64,000 bases of DNA from Glandiceps talaboti (taxonomy: Eukaryota; Hemichordata; Enteropneusta; Spengelidae). Where the stretch lies: contig NC_135549.1 in the NCBI RefSeq assembly GCF_964340395.1, forward strand, positions 34,143,832-34,207,831. The letters are read 5' to 3'. Shown here one piece after another: positions 60,486 through 64,000 of this stretch. Every line of letters starts with the position of its first letter. The stretch's first letter is position 1. A program made the position numbers and the translations under genes. The notes beneath the pieces were generated by a model, which was not told the origin of the DNA, did no database searches, and saw only the letters and a program-made list of their open reading frames with translations.

Positions 60486-60922
60486 CATACATACATGCAT
60501 ACATACATACATACATACATACATACATACATACATACATACATACATACATACATACATGCATGCATGCATGCATGCATGCATGCATGCATGCATGCAT
60601 GCATGCATGCATACATACATACATACATACATACATACATACATACATACATACATACATACAATATCAAACTTTTTATTTTAAATTTGAATTTCTTTAT
60701 AACGTTATGGATGTAGCGTATTTCACGAGGAAGGGGTAACAATGAATGCAGCTTATTCCCAAAGTAGTACCATAGGTAAAATTTGAAATTAGGTGGTATT
60801 ACTTGAAACAAAGTTTGAGGGACCCAAATGGGGGTAGGTCCCACCCAGAGATGTTTGAATTTCAAGGACTAAAAGAATGCTTTCTGGTGCTATTTTAACA
60901 TGTCAAATTTTGAGTACCTGCC
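60486..60922. repeat. Direct duplicate, copy 1 (microsatellite plus 260 bp)
   Basis: A CATA-GCAT-CATA microsatellite (60486-60662) is followed by 260 bp that recur at 63741-64000 with no difference seen, at a constant offset of 3078 bp. Confidence 0.95.
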
Positions 60923-61206
60923 CCCCCCCCCTTCACTCCCCAATTTATGGATAACCCCCCTTTTCATTCCCCAGTTTTTGAGTGATCCCCCCCCCCTTCG
61001 GTCGTAAATAATGACGACTCTCTTATGCATTAAATAACGGTTTTAACTACAACTGTGGCTGGCTTTCAATGAAAGTGATATATTATAGGAGCTGAGATTG
61101 TATACCCAATTTGAACACACTCTGGAATGACATTACAATTTCTAGTGTTTTCTCCTGCCAGAATACAAATACCAAATATCATCTAGGAATTCTTTCTTAT
61201 ATATGA
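60923..61206. other. Poly-C-rich spacer upstream of the LINE ORF
   Basis: Runs of C near 60921 and 60987, then non-coding sequence to the start of the open frame at 61207. Confidence 0.5.
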
Positions 61207-63402
61207 GAGGCCGAAACAAAAAACTCTAGCGAATTCTGGACCATCCTAAATTCAATAATTGGTCGAAAGAAAATACCATCTAATGATATTAGTATCCAGT
61301 CATGGTATAATTACTTTAGCAACCTGTATAAAAGCTGCAATGATTTAAGTTCGGGTGACATGGAGTTCTTGCATTCTGCTGAAGAGGTTCTCCGCGATCA
61401 TGTTGGTCAGATGGAATCAGAGGCTACCGATGACACTAGTAATATTTTAAATTCTCGAATAACAGAGATTGAGGTTCTAAACAGTCTGAGAAACTTGAAA
61501 GATGGGAAAGCTCCCGGTCCAGACGGGATCCCAAACGAATTCTATAGTTATTCTGCAAATATAATTTTACCAGTGTTAGTGGAGCTTTTTAATCATATTT
61601 TGGACACAGGAAACTTTCCTTCTGAATGGTCTTCTGCGATTGTTATTCCACTACTGAAAAAGGGAGATTCGAGTGATCCCAACAATTACAGAGGAATATC
61701 TTTATTAAATGCTTTCGGAAAAGTCTTTACCACAATTCTAAATGAGCGTTTAACCAAGTGGTCTGAAGCCACAAATATAATTTCAGATTGTCAAGCAGGC
61801 TTCAGGAAAAAACACAGTACAATTGACAACATTTTTGTTTTTTACGCTATTATCCAGAAATTCTTGAGTATAAGACGTGGAAAACTATATTGTCTCTTTA
61901 TAGACTTTTCCAAGGCATTCGATAAAGTTAACCACTCACTTCTGTTGTACAAGCTAGCATCAATGGGTATCCAAGGCAAAATGTACCATATTCTACAATC
62001 TATGTATAGTGAGATCAAATCGTGTGTGAGAGCCAGCAATGATACTTCGCAATACTTTGATTGCCCAGCAGGTGTAAGGCAAGGCTGCATTCTCAGTCCC
62101 ATTCTTTTTAGTTTTTATATCGAAGAACTTAATACGATGTTAATGTCGTCCGGTCAATCAGGCATACAACTAACACAAGACATGTACGATTTATTTGCCC
62201 TCCTTTACGCAGATGATGTTATCATTTTTGCCGACTCAGTCACAAATTTACAGCATCTAATTGATATCCTTTCTACTTTCTGTACAAAGTGGCGTATGCA
62301 AATCAACCTTGCTAAAACAAAAGCTATGGTTTTTAGAAGAGGTGGACATCTCTCCCGTTTTGAAAAGTGGTACTTTGATGGCAACGTAATTGAAACAGTG
62401 TCGTATTACAAATACCTTGGTCTTCTTTTATCTTCAAGAAATAATTGGTCGAAGGCGGTGAGTTCATTAGCTAAACAAGCCAGCAAGTCTATGACCTCGT
62501 TATCTATTGCAAGAAAGAAGCTTGAATTTGTTGATCCCAATGTGCATTTTAAATTATTTGACGTAATGATTTTACCAATTTTGACATATGGGTCGGAAAT
62601 TTGGGGATACCAATTTTACGATGCTTTGGAGAAAATTCAGAGAAGCTGGTGTAGAAAATTATTGGGGGTCCCAACCACTGCTGCGAACGAGGCTGTAGTC
62701 GGCGAATGTGGTCGTCTGCCAATTTATTATTTCACTTTAAAGCGCTGTATCAAATTCTGGCTGAATCTACTAGAGATGCCCGCACACAGAATTCCAAGGC
62801 AAGCTTATTTAATGCTCTGTAATCTAGACAACATGGGCAGAAATACATGGGCCACCTCGGTTAAGAAAATTTTATATTCTTTTGGTTTTGGTTTTGCCTG
62901 GATTGCCCAGGAAGTTGGTAACAAACAACTTTTTCTTTCCACTTTTGAACTCAGAGTTAAAGACGTACTTAAACAACAATGGAAAGAAAACTTGGGATTG
63001 AAACCCAAACTTCGCACATATATTCACTTCAAGAATCTACTGCAATCTGAAAAATATCTTTATCTTAACTGTAACCGACAAGCTATCCGGGCACTTGCAT
63101 GTTTACGATTATCAGTACTTCCTCTTGAAATAGAAAACGGGAGGAGACGCAACATCCCTCCAACAGAAAGATTTTGCAAAATCTGTAACACAAATTTGGT
63201 AGAGGACGAATACCATTTTCTCGTAATATGCCCACTTTATAATAATTTAAGAATCCAATACTTGCCATGTGATATGTTTTTAGAACCAAATTTCTTTAAG
63301 TTTACTAAGATTATGAGATCAACCGATTCAAATATTTTGCTTAAACTCTGCAATTTTGTTCATAAAGCAATCAGACTTAGAGATAAGGTGTGTTTGACAT
63401 GA
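61207..63402 (+). mobile_element. LINE with long open RT frame, 5'-truncated
   Basis: The frame is open from 61207 (after an in-frame TGA) to the TGA at 63400-63402; the first Met is at 61360, giving 680 residues. Numbering from that Met: APGPDG (51-56), NYRGISLL (109-116), QAGFRK (145-150), motif A FIDFSKAFD (180-188), motif B GVRQGC (238-243), motif C YADD (283-286; 62206-62217), and a C-terminal CKIC...DEYHFLVICP zinc-binding (zf-RVT-like) segment near residue 610. All catalytic RT motifs are intact. Sequence before the first Met (SSEFWTILNSIIG, SWYNYFSNLYKSC) is also LINE linker, so the true protein began further upstream. The endonuclease is missing. A 3' UTR of about 190 bp ends in GCAAATAAAACC and TA/CATA repeats. 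It is the youngest-looking element here. Clade not assigned. Confidence 0.93.
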
Positions 63403-63603
63403 TTGCTTCCACTATCATTTGATTGTATATATCGATTTCCAGTGAAGTTCTCTCAGAGCGATTGTATTTTCAGAGTCTTTCAAATTGTATTTATCTTTTC
63501 AACTGTTTTTGTTAATACCACTTTTTTCTTCTTTTTTTTCGGATGCATCCACCTTTGCATTTGGGCCGGTGGCCGTGAAACGCAAATAAAACCTATATAT
63601 ATA
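63403..63603 (+). mobile_element. LINE 3' UTR
   Basis: Non-coding region with a T-rich run and GCAAATAAAACC before the TATATA/CATA junction. AATAAA at about 63586 could be a poly-A signal. Confidence 0.6.
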
Positions 63604-64000
63604 CATACATACATACATACATACATACATACATGCATGCATGCATGCATGCATGCATGCATGCATACATACATACATACATACATACATACATACATAC
63701 ATACATACATACATACATACATACATACATACATACATACAATATCAAACTTTTTATTTTAAATTTGAATTTCTTTATAACGTTATGGATGTAGCGTATT
63801 TCACGAGGAAGGGGTAACAATGAATGCAGCTTATTCCCAAAGTAGTACCATAGGTAAAATTTGAAATTAGGTGGTATTACTTGAAACAAAGTTTGAGGGA
63901 CCCAAATGGGGGTAGGTCCCACCCAGAGATGTTTGAATTTCAAGGACTAAAAGAATGCTTTCTGGTGCTATTTTAACATGTCAAATTTTGAGTACCTGCC
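63604..64000. repeat. Direct duplicate, copy 2 (runs off the right edge)
   Basis: A CATA-GCAT-CATA microsatellite (63604-63740), then 63741-64000 matching 60663-60922 base for base as far as I can compare. How far the match continues is hidden by the window edge. Confidence 0.95.

Noticed and set aside
60262-60865. Open frames across CATA/GCAT arrays on both strands
   Set aside because: Tetranucleotide repeats read through in every frame; no start or domain context.

Overview
The window is AT-rich metazoan nuclear DNA that is mostly repeats. Spliced exons, CR1/L2-type LINEs, tRNA-derived SINEs, a Penelope-like element, two fossil Polinton/Maverick-type polymerases and very abundant mini- and microsatellites point to an animal, most likely a marine invertebrate. 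The phylum cannot be fixed from the sequence alone.

Host genes are few. (1) At 28154-29158 (minus) an intact, intronless class A (rhodopsin-like) GPCR of 334 residues lacks the usual TM3-ECL2 cysteine pair. (2) At 49109-59109 (minus) I reconstruct the 3' part of a spliced gene of unknown function from six exons with mutually compatible phases. It ends in a stop at 49109-49111, and its introns are full of repeats, including a LINE and a SINE. (3) At 3261-3614 (plus) there is a probable terminal exon of an unrecognised gene. (4) At 34217-34451 (plus) there is a probable first exon of a P2X7-C-terminal-domain-like protein, ending at a strong splice donor. Several weaker open frames (21.5, 22.9, 23.9, 30.9 and 43.6-44.2 kb) are listed with low confidence.

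Mobile elements, left to right: a decayed LINE (endonuclease, linker, RT) on minus at 1-1900; a LINE 3' end at 8.5-9.2 kb; a SINE and LINE fragment at 10.9-11.9 kb; a LINE with RT and C-terminus at 13.1-15.0 kb; a hammerhead-ribozyme-bearing repeat at 23.4-23.8 kb; a long-TIR element with a tandem core at 24.4-25.9 kb; a fossil type-B DNA polymerase at 31.1-32.9 kb; a split LINE at 33.0-36.1 kb; a Penelope-like GIY-YIG remnant at 37.9-38.5 kb; an inverted hammerhead copy at 39.1-39.35 kb; a second fossil polymerase on minus at 39.6-40.3 kb; a 2508-bp TIR transposon at 42.7-45.2 kb sitting inside a 31-bp satellite; a LINE at 49.3-50.3 kb; TIR/foldback elements at 53.2-54.1 kb; a SINE at 54.4-54.7 kb; and a LINE with a 680-codon open frame at 61.2-63.4 kb.

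Tandem arrays take up much of the rest: 36/45-bp (5.1-8.5 kb), 37-bp (two clusters), about 63-bp (12.3-13.1 kb), a telomere-motif composite (19.5-20.6 kb), 20/21-bp (36.4-37.6 kb), 31-bp (40.3-42.7 kb), 22-bp (45.3-47.2 kb), 44-bp (55.3 kb), 114-bp (57.0 kb) and 35-bp (59.2-60.1 kb). The last 260 bp of the window repeat 60663-60922 with no difference that I can see, at a constant offset of 3078 bp.

The most noteworthy signal is a set of three hammerhead-ribozyme-like folds (23405-23444, 23525-23565, and 39286-39330 on minus). Their stem III sequences differ but keep pairing, which is the covariation expected of a structured RNA.
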